From CAVTYH01 sp963738835 (GTDB taxonomy: Bacteria; Planctomycetota; Planctomycetia; Pirellulales; JADZDJ01): DNA of 64,000 bases. This document shows, piece by piece, positions 34,866 to 43,184 of the stretch (positions are counted from its first letter, which is position 1; each line of letters starts with the position of its first letter). Both the position numbers and the translations under genes were made by a program. The DNA is taken from positions 62,001 through 126,000 of the forward strand of contig CAVTYH010000010.1 in the NCBI GenBank assembly GCA_963738835.1, written 5' to 3'. Below the pieces are notes generated by a model. It made no database searches, was not told where the DNA came from, and saw only the letters and a list, made by a program, of their open reading frames with translations.

Positions 34866-36209
34866 TCAAACGCTCAGGCCGGCCAGCCAGCCGGTGCTGA
34901 AGGCGGCCTGGAAGTTGTAACCGCCGATGGGGCCGTCGAGGTCCAGGATTTCGCCGGCCAGATACAAGCCCGGCACGAGTTTGCTTTGCAAGGTGCGCGA
35001 ATCGACTTCGTCCAGCGGCACGCCGCCGGCCGTGACTTCGGCTTTGGCAAAACCGCGCGTGCCGGTAATGGGAATCGACAATTGTTTGATGGCCCGCACC
35101 AGCGCGGCGCGGCCGGTTTTGCTCAGCTCCGCGGCTTTGGCCTCGGGCGACAAACCGGCTTCACGCAAAAGAACCTCGGCCAGGCGGCGCGGCAGAACCT
35201 CTGGAATCAAGGCCAGCAGTTGCTTCTTGCCTTCAGCGGCCGTTTGACGGTGCAGTCGCTCTTCCAGCCCGGCCGGCTTCTCGCTGGGTAGAAAATCAAA
35301 CTCCAGCCGCAACGTCTGGGGCCGCGGATGGCCGCTGACATGCCGGCTGATATCGAGCACCACGGGGCCGGAAAGACCGAAATGCGTGAAGAGGAGCGAG
35401 CCGCGGCGAGCGTCAAGAACTCGCGGCTTGTTGCTGGCCGGGGGGTGCTGGGGTCGAGCGAAGGGAGCCCCCAGCGAATGTGCTTCCGGGGGCTCGGCGC
35501 CACTCGACCCGGGCCACTTATCCATGCACGGCTCAATGAGCCGAATCGAGACATCGGGAATGGTAATGCCCGAGAGCGATTTCACCCACGAAGCGGAAGT
35601 GGTGATGGGCGTGAGCGCGGGTCGCGGTGGCACAAGCGTGTGGCCAAGTTGCGTAACCCAGCGATAACCATCGCCGGTGGTGCCGCAGCCGGGATACGAT
35701 TGGCCGCCAGTGGTGATGATAACGCGGCCCGCGGTCAGGGTTCGCTTAGAAGTTTTCAGTTCAAAACCATTGACTGACGGATTGACTTCTATGAGCGCTT
35801 CGTCAAATGCCAGTTTGCAGTCGGTGCGGTCCAAGCGTGCCAGAAACGCATTCAGCACGTCGACGGCCTTGTTGCTGACCGGAAAGATTTTGCCGGTCTC
35901 TTCGACTTTCGTCGCCACCCCTTCGGCTTCCACCAGCGCCACCAGATCTTGCGGCGAGAGTGCCGCGAGGGCCGAGTGCAAGAAACGACCGGGTGGTCCA
36001 TACGCTGCTACAATGCCGCGGGCATCAGTGGCCTGCGTTATGTTGCAGCGAGTGCCGCCGGACATCAGTATTTTGACGCCGGGCTGGCGATTTTTTTCCA
36101 GCAGCAGCGTTTTTCGTCCGCGCGCTGCAGCCCTTTCGGCGGCGACCAGCCCCGCGGCTCCGGCGCCAACGACGATAACATCCCAGCGTGTTTCCAAAGA
36201 CTGCATCAA
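34866..36209 (-). CDS. HI0933/BaiN-family flavoprotein with an in-frame repeat insertion
   Basis: 447 residues; the family is usually about 390-410. FAD-binding GxGxxG appears as VVGAGAAGLVAAERAA at residues 13-28; SGGTRCNIT, TTGGQSYPGCGTTGDGYRW, LFTHFGLSGPVVLDISR and the closing GEILDLDGPIGGYNFQAAFS are signature stretches. BaiN-like members act on unsaturated bonds of bile acids or related substrates; most members are uncharacterised. Residues about 231-262 (KWPGSSGAEPPEAHSLGAPF and following) match no family block and are encoded by the palindromic element at 35445-35500. The insert sits in a loop before RRGSLLFTH and keeps the frame. Confidence 0.88.
   Translation of the reverse strand: MMQSLETRWDVIVVGAGAAGLVAAERAAARGRKTLLLEKNRQPGVKILMSGGTRCNITQATDARGIVAAYGPPGRFLHSALAALSPQDLVALVEAEGVATKVEETGKIFPVSNKAVDVLNAFLARLDRTDCKLAFDEALIEVNPSVNGFELKTSKRTLTAGRVIITTGGQSYPGCGTTGDGYRWVTQLGHTLVPPRPALTPITTSASWVKSLSGITIPDVSIRLIEPCMDKWPGSSGAEPPEAHSLGAPFARPQHPPASNKPRVLDARRGSLLFTHFGLSGPVVLDISRHVSGHPRPQTLRLEFDFLPSEKPAGLEERLHRQTAAEGKKQLLALIPEVLPRRLAEVLLREAGLSPEAKAAELSKTGRAALVRAIKQLSIPITGTRGFAKAEVTAGGVPLDEVDSRTLQSKLVPGLYLAGEILDLDGPIGGYNFQAAFSTGWLAGLSV
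35445..35500 (-). repeat. GAGCCCCCGG palindromic repeat inside a coding sequence
   Basis: On the minus strand this reads CGCCGAGCCCCCGGAAGCAC, then GCTGGGGGCTCCCTTCGCTC and GACCCCAG, matching the intergenic copy at 157-212 at most positions. Here it is translated in frame within the flavoprotein, adding about 19 residues plus flanks. Confidence 0.8.
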
Positions 36210-36302
36210 TCACCGCTTGGCCCATACGGACCAATTCCGCTAGACTATAGAGTGTTCCTGTGAAACGGATTATCAACCAGCCCAGCATTAACGGAGTTCA
36301 AG

Positions 36303-36899
36303 ATGATTTCTCGCCGTCTGTTTCTTGCGTCTGCGATCTTTGGCCTCTCGGTTTGCGGCCTCTCGGTGCGGGCCGCTGACGAGAAGCAGTTACCCAAGTG
36401 TTATTTCGACATTACCGCCGACGGAAAAAAGCTGGGCCGCATTGTGGTTGAATTGCGGTCCGATATCGTACCCAAAACCGCCGAGAACTTCCGCGCCCTG
36501 TGCACCGGCGAAAAAGGCTTTGGCTACAAAGGCAGCCCGTTCCACCGCGTGATTCCCGGCTTCATGTGTCAGGGGGGCGATTTCACCAACGGCAACGGCA
36601 CCGGTGGCAAATCGATCTACGGCGAAAAATTTGCCGACGAGAATTTCGAGCTTAAACACACCGGGCCAGGCGTGCTGAGCATGGCCAACGCCGGCCCCAA
36701 TACCAATGGCTCGCAATTCTTCTTGTGTACCGCGGCCACACCGTGGCTCGATGGCCATCACGTGGTGTTCGGCAAAGTCGTTGATGGCATGGACGTGGTA
36801 AAGAAAATCGAAAACCTGGGCTCGGAATCGGGCAAAACGCAAGCGAAAATTGTGATCGCCGATTGCGGCCAGCTCAATGCGAAAGAGGCAAAACGCTAA
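36303..36899 (+). CDS. Exported cyclophilin-type peptidyl-prolyl isomerase
   Basis: 198 residues with a signal peptide (MISRRLFLASAIFGLSVCGL, cleavage near VRA). The cyclophilin domain is complete: VPKTAENFRALCTGEKGFGY, the active-site block FHRVIPGFMCQGGDFTNGNG, GVLSMANAGPNTNGSQFFLC and TPWLDGHHVVFGKVVDGMDV. The catalytic Arg is in FHRVIPGF. It would catalyse proline isomerisation in the periplasm. It starts 93 bp from the divergent flavoprotein gene, and is convergent with the PQQ gene 7 bp beyond its stop, so no room for a separate terminator exists. Confidence 0.93.
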   Translation: MISRRLFLASAIFGLSVCGLSVRAADEKQLPKCYFDITADGKKLGRIVVELRSDIVPKTAENFRALCTGEKGFGYKGSPFHRVIPGFMCQGGDFTNGNGTGGKSIYGEKFADENFELKHTGPGVLSMANAGPNTNGSQFFLCTAATPWLDGHHVVFGKVVDGMDVVKKIENLGSESGKTQAKIVIADCGQLNAKEAKR

Positions 36900-36906
36900 T
36901 CGCCCC

Positions 36907-38178
36907 TCAGCGGCCAACTTGCAGAACGACCAGTGCGTTTTCGTCGCGGACGAAGTACCGACCATCGGCCAGCGCCGGTAGCGCTTGAACGACGCTGCCT
37001 TCGGGAAAGATTCGCGCCGTGGCTAGCTGGGTGAAGCGATCGGGGTTGGCTTGCGCCAGAATCAGCTCGCCGGAGGTTTTCTGAATCAGTAATTTATCGT
37101 CCACCGCAATCAGATTCGCGGTTCCGAAACCGACTTCGCTCCAGCGTACGGCGCCGGTCGCCAGTTCGACGCAACGAAGCTCGGCCACGCCGGCATCTTG
37201 CCGCCCATCGGTGCCGTAGAGGAAGCCTTGGTGTTCGATCGGCGTCGTATACTGACTCGACAGCGCGTCGTCTTTTTCCCAAACGATCTTCGCGCCTGTC
37301 GGAATGATTTGGGCGAGTTTGGCGCCGACGCCGTAACTGGCGGTGACAAACAACCGGTCGCCGACAATTACCGGATTGGCCGCGTTAACCGTCGGACCGC
37401 GCATGCCGAACGGAAAGCGAAACCGCTCTTCGCCAGTGCGCGGATCGAGCGACACGACATTCAACCGCGTTACAAAAACAACTTGCCGCTGGTCGCCAAT
37501 CGTGGTGGCGACCGGCGACGAATAACTTGCCAATTCATCGGTTTTGTGCCACAGCGTCTGGCCGGAACGAGTGTCGAGAGCCACGATTCCATTTTGATGT
37601 TTGCCGCCCACGTTCACCAACAGCGCACCACCTTCGACAATCGGACTGCTGCCAGCGCCGAAATAACCGCTCGGGGCTTCGCACTCTCGATACAAATCTC
37701 GCGTCCAAAGAACCGCGCCATCGGCGAGCGAGAGGGCATGCAAATCGCCGTCGGCGCCGAAAAGATAAACCCGATCTTTGTGGATGAGCGGAGTGCAACG
37801 CGGACCATTATCGGGAGCGATCCCGCTGGCATAGTGCGTCGGAAACGATTTCTTCCACCGCGGCTTGCCGGTCGCCGCATCGAGTCGCTCGACAATCGCT
37901 TCGTCTCCTTGGCGGTGGAAGAGAATGCAGGCCTCGCCAACCACCGCTACGCCGGCATACCCGCTGCCCACGTTGCGCCGCCAAACGGTTTTTGGGCCAG
38001 CAGCGGGCCAGGATTCGGCGAGTTTTTCGTGCTGCGCTTGGCCATTACGTTGCGGACCAAGAATTTGCGGCCAATCGCCGGCCTGAGTTCGACCAAAGAG
38101 CGTGAAGAATATGATAAAACTAGCAACCGCTGCTCGAGGGCTATGCTTGTGACATCGGTTGGCAATATGAGAGAACAT
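36907..38178 (-). CDS. PQQ-like beta-propeller protein
   Basis: 423 residues, start ATG 38178; signal-like hydrophobic region AAVASFIIFFTLFGRTQA at about residues 16-33. Repeated blades: GYAGVAVVGEACILFHRQGD, ATGKPRWKKSFPT, LADGAVLWTRDLY, RSGQTLWHKTDE, RTGEERFRFPFG, ATGAVRWSEVG. These are the A-W motifs of PQQ-propeller (BamB-like) proteins. No EF-hands here, unlike the gene at 16712. Function unknown; probably periplasmic. Divergent from the pectinesterase, 75 bp away. Confidence 0.82.
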   Translation of the reverse strand: MFSHIANRCHKHSPRAAVASFIIFFTLFGRTQAGDWPQILGPQRNGQAQHEKLAESWPAAGPKTVWRRNVGSGYAGVAVVGEACILFHRQGDEAIVERLDAATGKPRWKKSFPTHYASGIAPDNGPRCTPLIHKDRVYLFGADGDLHALSLADGAVLWTRDLYRECEAPSGYFGAGSSPIVEGGALLVNVGGKHQNGIVALDTRSGQTLWHKTDELASYSSPVATTIGDQRQVVFVTRLNVVSLDPRTGEERFRFPFGMRGPTVNAANPVIVGDRLFVTASYGVGAKLAQIIPTGAKIVWEKDDALSSQYTTPIEHQGFLYGTDGRQDAGVAELRCVELATGAVRWSEVGFGTANLIAVDDKLLIQKTSGELILAQANPDRFTQLATARIFPEGSVVQALPALADGRYFVRDENALVVLQVGR

Positions 38179-38253
38179 ACGTGATTTGATTCAGGACCGT
38201 TCGGCGGTGCCTAGAGGCCACGATCGAAACGGCAGCATAACGATTTCGATTCA

Positions 38254-39348
38254 ATGACGCTAATGAATTCTCCGCGTTCGCCACATCGATTGGTACGGAA
38301 AACGGCTGTCGCAGGCTGCGTGGTTGCACTTCTGAATTGCAGTAGCCTTTGGGCCGATGCCAAGAAATATATCGTCAGCGCTGACGGCAGTGGTGATTTT
38401 CGCACCGTGCAGCAAGCCATCGACGCCGTGCCTGAACACAGCAACGAACGGACTGTTATCCACCTCAAGCCCGGCACGTACAGCGGTCCGATTGTTTTGC
38501 GGCGCGAGAAACCAAATGTGACGTTCGCGGGGGACGATGCAGCCACAACCGTCCTCACGTATGCCTTGAATGTGAGAGAACCCGATCGCGAAGCGCCAAC
38601 GAGTCATTTCATCGGTACGGGCGTTGTCGTCCTGGCCGACAATTTTCGCGCTGAGAACATTACCTTTCAAAACACGTCGGGCGATCATGGCCAGGCATTG
38701 GCGCTGCGCATCGACGGCGATCGCGCCATTTTGCACAACTGCCGGTTACTTGGCTGGCAAGACACCCTGCTGCTGAGCCGCGGCCGTCAGTATTTATGCC
38801 GTTGCTATGTTGAAGGCCGCGTCGATTTCATCTACGGCGCCGCCACAGCGGTGTTCGACCGCTGCGAAATCCATAGCAAGAACGGCGGCCACGTAACCGC
38901 CGCCAGCACGCCGCAAGACCACCCGTTTGGATTTGTGTTTTTCGATTGCCGACTCACTGGCGATTCAACACCCTGGAAAAATCCAAGCGCCGAAAATGCA
39001 ACCACCAGCGATAAGGCAATTTCAAATGGCGGCGCGACGGCAACCAAGAAAACGCCGCAAGCCGATCTTGGCCGGCCGTGGCGTCCTTTCGGCAGCGTAA
39101 TGTACATCAACTGTTGGATGGGCGATCACATCAAGCCGCAAGGCTGGGACAATTGGCGCAACGCCGACAACGAAAAAACGGCCCGCTATGCCGAGTACCA
39201 CAGCACTGGCCCTGGCGCCAACCCCGCCCAGCGGGTTTCCTGGTCGAAGCAACTGAGCGATTCGCAAGCCGCCGAGGTAACCGTAGAAAAAGTGCTGTCA
39301 GGCGATGACGCCTGGGACCCCGCGCGAGAGTTCTCCGGTCAAAAATAA
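38254..39348 (+). CDS. Secreted pectinesterase, CE8
   Basis: Removes methyl esters from pectin outside the cytoplasm. 364 residues with signal region KTAVAGCVVALLNCSSLWA. Right-handed beta-helix family signatures: IVSADGSGDFRTVQQAIDAV, the active-site GQALALR, GWQDTLLL with the first catalytic Asp, GRVDFIYGAATAVF with the second, and LGRPWRPFGSVMYINCWMG with the Arg-Pro-Trp. An extra Ser/Thr/Ala-rich loop (NPSAENATTSDKAISNGGAT) sits ahead of the LGRPW block. Convergent with the GH31 gene. Frame intact. Confidence 0.93.
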   Translation: MTLMNSPRSPHRLVRKTAVAGCVVALLNCSSLWADAKKYIVSADGSGDFRTVQQAIDAVPEHSNERTVIHLKPGTYSGPIVLRREKPNVTFAGDDAATTVLTYALNVREPDREAPTSHFIGTGVVVLADNFRAENITFQNTSGDHGQALALRIDGDRAILHNCRLLGWQDTLLLSRGRQYLCRCYVEGRVDFIYGAATAVFDRCEIHSKNGGHVTAASTPQDHPFGFVFFDCRLTGDSTPWKNPSAENATTSDKAISNGGATATKKTPQADLGRPWRPFGSVMYINCWMGDHIKPQGWDNWRNADNEKTARYAEYHSTGPGANPAQRVSWSKQLSDSQAAEVTVEKVLSGDDAWDPAREFSGQK

Positions 39349-39372
39349 TGAAATCGCGATTGTGCGGTTCAC

Positions 39373-41592
39373 TCAGCGTTTAAATTCAACGTTGATCGGA
39401 TTTCCAGAGAACTTCACTGTCTTGTGCTCGCCTGTCGGGAGCAGCAACACTTCAAATTCGCGCTCGACTTCAGGTTGACGGCGAGTGCGTTGGTCCAACG
39501 CAATTTCAAGATTCTTTTGAGCATCATTCCATTTGAAGGTAGTCCACGTACCGGCGCCCTTTAGATAATCGAGGCTCACTCCGTCATCGTCATAGAGCGC
39601 GAAATGACCGTCCGCGCCGCTATAGATGCGAATGGTGGTCGGATCTTTCACCGGCTCAGTGGCATACTGACGCACCGGGTCAAACGGAATGATAGCGCCC
39701 GCCCGCAAATAAAGCGGCATTGTTTTCAGATCGACAGCGCGTTTAATAACGCGCCCGCCCGTCGTTCTTTCGTTCGTCCACCAATCGTACCAATCGCCGG
39801 CCGGCAAATAGACCTCACGGCTGGTCGCGCCTCGCTCCACGATCGGCGCCACCAGCAAATCGCGACCCCACAAATACTGGTCGCCTCGTTTCACGGCTTC
39901 GGGATCGTTCGGATAATGCAGCCACATGGCCCGCATCAATGGCAGCCCGGTGTCGTGAGCCTCGCGGGTGATGGTATAGGTGTAGGGCATGAGTTGATAC
40001 CGCAAATTGAGATACTCGCGGCAAATCGGCTCCACGTCGGCGTTGTGCAGTTCCGATTCGTCAGGCGGCGGGCGCGATTCCACAGGTCCTGTCTCGCCGG
40101 TATTCCAACCCCACGGCGTGTGCAAATGCCAGGTGCGGCCATGCGAGCGGAACGACGGACAAAAAGCAGCAAACTGAAACCAGCGGATATACAGCTCGCC
40201 GGTCAGTTCCTTTGCCGGCGTAGGATAAAAACCGCCGATGTCGCTACCCCAGAACGGCGACACGCTCAGCGAAGAGTTCTGGCTAATTTTGACGTGCTCG
40301 GCGAGCGTCGTCCATGTTGAAGTCACATCACCCGACCATACCCAGCCGCCGTAAGGTGCGATGCCCACACAGCCGTTGCGTTGCAGGTTCCAAGGCCGCA
40401 CATTGGGCCGGTCGCTCAAGGGACCTTCATAATACATGCGGTGGCGAGCCAGCCGGCTGGGCACGTCGTACCAATCGCCTTCATCGGGCCACCAACCATC
40501 CACTCCGGCGGCGAATAAATCTTTGTGGCGTTGCCAGTAACTCGCTATATGTTGTTTATCGACTGTTTCACCTGCGGCCGGAGGAATATGCCCGTGCAGA
40601 GAGGGATAGTCTCTTTGCAACGGGACAATATGAAGTGCGACGTGCAGGTTCAGATCGTGCATATCCTTGAGCACTGCGGCTGGCTCACGCTCAAATACTC
40701 GGGGATTGAACTCGAAAGAATCGTGGTTGATGTTCCAGCCAGCGGGGCAGAAGCCGGTTCCGAGATAAATCATGGCGTCGCAGGGAAGCTTCCGATCGCG
40801 GAACAGGTGGGCCTCGGCCAGAATCTCCGCTTCGCTGGAGAGAGTGCGGTGCGATTGCATGTACCCCATTGCCCACTTGGGCGGCATGGCTGGCGCGCCG
40901 GTTAAGCGAATGAACTCACGCATGGCATCACCGGGTTCATGCGCGTCAATCACGAACAGGTCGACACCGCCCGCGTCTGAATTCGGTAGCGGCGTGAAGA
41001 TTCCGTGGTCGCCGCGCAAGTCGAAACCGCCGGCGGGTGTGCCGACGAACAGTGCCCAGCCATTTGTTCCCAGCAGAAACGGTGAAAATATCCGTGCACC
41101 CAATGTTGCCAGCCGATCGCGCTGACCATTGATCACTCGGTAGTTAGCGCCACGCCGATCGAATTGGTCGGCTCCTTCACCCAGGCCTAGCACTGGGGCG
41201 TTGCCGAGTGGAAATGAGATTGTGCCGTCGTCAGAAAACTCCAATTCCTGCACGAGCCGGCCGTAGGTGTCATCAACTCGCACCTTAAGTGGCTTCGCGG
41301 TTACGGTGACCAACATCTGGCCAACTTTTTTCTTCGCTGTTGCATCGCCAACTTTGAGGCGCAATCCCGGTTGTGAACAAGTCTGATCGACCAGTCCCGG
41401 ATTGAACTTGACTGCCGACTCGTCGTCGGCAATCGTGATTCGCATGGCGTGATCACCGCAAGCGCGAATGGAGATGTCAGCGACACCGGTTTTGGGCAGC
41501 AGCGCGCAAGACACCGCACAGCACATAACGGTCCATGTCTTTAAATCGCCGACAGTGGAACCCGAAGTAAAAATCGAACGACTCGGTGTCAT
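39373..41592 (-). CDS. Secreted GH31 alpha-glycosidase (alpha-xylosidase or alpha-glucosidase type)
   Basis: 739 residues. The N-terminal hydrophobic stretch TWTVMCCAVSCALLPKTGVA suggests export. After a beta-sandwich, the GH31 barrel shows PPKWAMGYMQSHRTLSSEAE, GVDGWWPDEGDWYD with the nucleophile Asp, and WVWSGDVTSTW with the acid/base Asp, then SPFWGSDIGGFYPTPAKELT. C-terminal beta domains follow (LLVAPIVERGATSREVYLPA). Specificity is unclear; with fucosidases and galactose genes nearby, an alpha-xylosidase for xyloglucan side chains is a reasonable guess. Frame intact. Downstream of the halogenase pair, same strand. Confidence 0.9.
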   Translation of the reverse strand: MTPSRSIFTSGSTVGDLKTWTVMCCAVSCALLPKTGVADISIRACGDHAMRITIADDESAVKFNPGLVDQTCSQPGLRLKVGDATAKKKVGQMLVTVTAKPLKVRVDDTYGRLVQELEFSDDGTISFPLGNAPVLGLGEGADQFDRRGANYRVINGQRDRLATLGARIFSPFLLGTNGWALFVGTPAGGFDLRGDHGIFTPLPNSDAGGVDLFVIDAHEPGDAMREFIRLTGAPAMPPKWAMGYMQSHRTLSSEAEILAEAHLFRDRKLPCDAMIYLGTGFCPAGWNINHDSFEFNPRVFEREPAAVLKDMHDLNLHVALHIVPLQRDYPSLHGHIPPAAGETVDKQHIASYWQRHKDLFAAGVDGWWPDEGDWYDVPSRLARHRMYYEGPLSDRPNVRPWNLQRNGCVGIAPYGGWVWSGDVTSTWTTLAEHVKISQNSSLSVSPFWGSDIGGFYPTPAKELTGELYIRWFQFAAFCPSFRSHGRTWHLHTPWGWNTGETGPVESRPPPDESELHNADVEPICREYLNLRYQLMPYTYTITREAHDTGLPLMRAMWLHYPNDPEAVKRGDQYLWGRDLLVAPIVERGATSREVYLPAGDWYDWWTNERTTGGRVIKRAVDLKTMPLYLRAGAIIPFDPVRQYATEPVKDPTTIRIYSGADGHFALYDDDGVSLDYLKGAGTWTTFKWNDAQKNLEIALDQRTRRQPEVEREFEVLLLPTGEHKTVKFSGNPINVEFKR

Positions 41593-41658
41593 GGTAGCTG
41601 TTTCTGAGACTTCGGTTAGTGGTCTGAGATGTGCCGGCGATCACGATGTCATTAAGTT

Positions 41659-41694
41659 GACCCCGGTTTAATATCAGCACTGGTAAACGGGGTC
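41659..41694 (-). terminator. Hairpin between the halogenase pair and GH31
   Basis: GACCCCGGTTT at 41659-41669 pairs with AAACGGGGTC at 41685-41694, one bulged G, around a 15-nt loop. It lies 5 nt after the halogenase A stop on the minus strand and could end that transcript; no clear T run. Confidence 0.45.
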
Positions 41695-41699
41695 TGATT

Positions 41700-43184
41700 T
41701 CAAGTTTCTCCGAACCAGCGCCATTGCGGATGCCTGATGAATTCCAGCGATTGTTTAACGTCCAAACCATTTTGTGCCTGAGCCTTGAACTGGGCGCGGC
41801 GCTGATTGATGATTTGCCACTCTTTTTCGGTTGGCAAATAAGGGTTGCGGTAGGGGACGCGGTTCCCCACCAGCATGACCAAGAAACCTTCGATTCCGAA
41901 TTGGCTGCCGGAATTGGCTAAATAGTACCGGCTATAACCTGTGGGACCGTTTTCCTGGTAGAACTCCAGCAGCGGAATGAATCCCGCCAGGTCGGTGTTG
42001 GCGCGGCAATGCCGCCAATACGGCGTGTCCAAGCGCGTGTTCGCCCAGAAATGGACGGCGAGGAAGTCGCGAATTTCGTCCCATGTAGCCGCCGAGAACG
42101 TATTGAACAAGTCGCGAATGCTGGGTGAGGTTCCGACATACTTGACGAGCTCGGCAAACGTCTGGCATTGCCAGCAGATGACCATCAGGGCGGTGGCCTC
42201 CAAGGGTTCGACGAAACCGCAGGAGTTGCCGACGGCCAGCACGTTGTCGACCCAGCCGCGGCGGTAGCGGCCCGAGCGAAACTTGACCACGCGTTCCGCC
42301 AGACGCGCCCGGGGATTTTTCCGCGCAAACTCGGACCGCGCTTGCTCCTCGGAGATGAAGTCCGACGCGTACACGTAACCGCGGTTGATGACATGTTCGT
42401 GCTCGATCCGCCAACTCCAGCCGGCATCCATCGTCTCGGCCGTCGTGTAGGGCAGGATCGGCTCGTCGGTGCGCTGCCAACTGCCCAGGATCGCACAATC
42501 GTTGAACAGCGACGAACCGTAGCTGAGAAACGGTTCTGCCAGCACGCGGCCCAACAGCTCGCTGCGAAAACCGCTGGCGTCGATGAAGAAATCGGCGGCC
42601 AGACGGCGACCGTCTTCCAACACAATGGCGGCAATGCCCGCCGGACCACGCTCGGCGCCTTGCATCTTGCCGTCGATAAATTCCACGCCAAACTGACGGG
42701 CAAACACTTCCAAACCATTCACCAGCTTGACGTTTTCTACGTGGAAAGCATAGCCGGCAGGAAAAATCGGACCGCCGCCGCTGTGCTGATGCGTAAAGGC
42801 TCTGCCACACGTCATCAGCGCGCTCTGCAGGCTGATGTTCGTGAAATCTTCATCGCAGTAATAACCGTTCGGCCGCGGAAGTTCCGAAAATCGTGAGTCG
42901 AGCTGCAGTTCGAACGTGTACTCGAACGATGGTCTTGGGCCCCACAGGAAGTGAATGCCCATTTTCCAGGTGGGTTCCACCAGCGCATAGAATTGGCGCT
43001 GAGGGATGCCTAGATTGTGGAAAAGGTGGCCGGGAACATTGGGGGTGGTGCTTTCACCCACGCCGATGACGCCAATATCAGGGCTGCGCACAACGCGGAC
43101 AGCAGCGTCCGGCAGCCACCGCTTGATCGTCATTGCGGCGATGAGCCCGGCGCTGCCCGCTCCCAGAACCAAGACGTCGCGCAT
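41700..43184 (-). CDS. Flavin-dependent (tryptophan-type) halogenase-like protein A
   Basis: 494 residues, intact. FADH2-binding GAGSAGLIAA is near the N-terminus; VIGVGESTTPN and FLWGPRPSFEYTF are typical of tryptophan halogenases, as is the FIDASGFRSELLG block. The WxWxIP signature appears as GWSWRIEHE: the two Trp are kept, Pro is replaced by Glu. RGWVDNVLAVGNSCGFVEPL carries the C-terminal flavin motif. It would chlorinate or brominate a substrate with reduced flavin from a separate reductase, or be a related monooxygenase. The ATG at 43184 overlaps the stop of halogenase B (TAATG), so the two are coupled. Confidence 0.82.
   Translation of the reverse strand: MRDVLVLGAGSAGLIAAMTIKRWLPDAAVRVVRSPDIGVIGVGESTTPNVPGHLFHNLGIPQRQFYALVEPTWKMGIHFLWGPRPSFEYTFELQLDSRFSELPRPNGYYCDEDFTNISLQSALMTCGRAFTHQHSGGGPIFPAGYAFHVENVKLVNGLEVFARQFGVEFIDGKMQGAERGPAGIAAIVLEDGRRLAADFFIDASGFRSELLGRVLAEPFLSYGSSLFNDCAILGSWQRTDEPILPYTTAETMDAGWSWRIEHEHVINRGYVYASDFISEEQARSEFARKNPRARLAERVVKFRSGRYRRGWVDNVLAVGNSCGFVEPLEATALMVICWQCQTFAELVKYVGTSPSIRDLFNTFSAATWDEIRDFLAVHFWANTRLDTPYWRHCRANTDLAGFIPLLEFYQENGPTGYSRYYLANSGSQFGIEGFLVMLVGNRVPYRNPYLPTEKEWQIINQRRAQFKAQAQNGLDVKQSLEFIRHPQWRWFGET
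42181..42751 (-). repeat. 571-bp identical tract in halogenase A
   Basis: Matches 43698-44268 at a constant offset of 1517 bp. The encoded proteins and the frames read out of phase within it agree across the tract, which indicates nucleotide identity or very nearly so. It starts at ACCATCAGGGCGG and ends at GAAAGCAT; the sequence diverges abruptly at both ends. Confidence 0.88.

Noticed and set aside
42185..42810. Long frames inside the halogenase tract in other phases (177 and 292 codons)
   Set aside because: Out-of-phase shadows. Their agreement between the two copies only confirms nucleotide identity.
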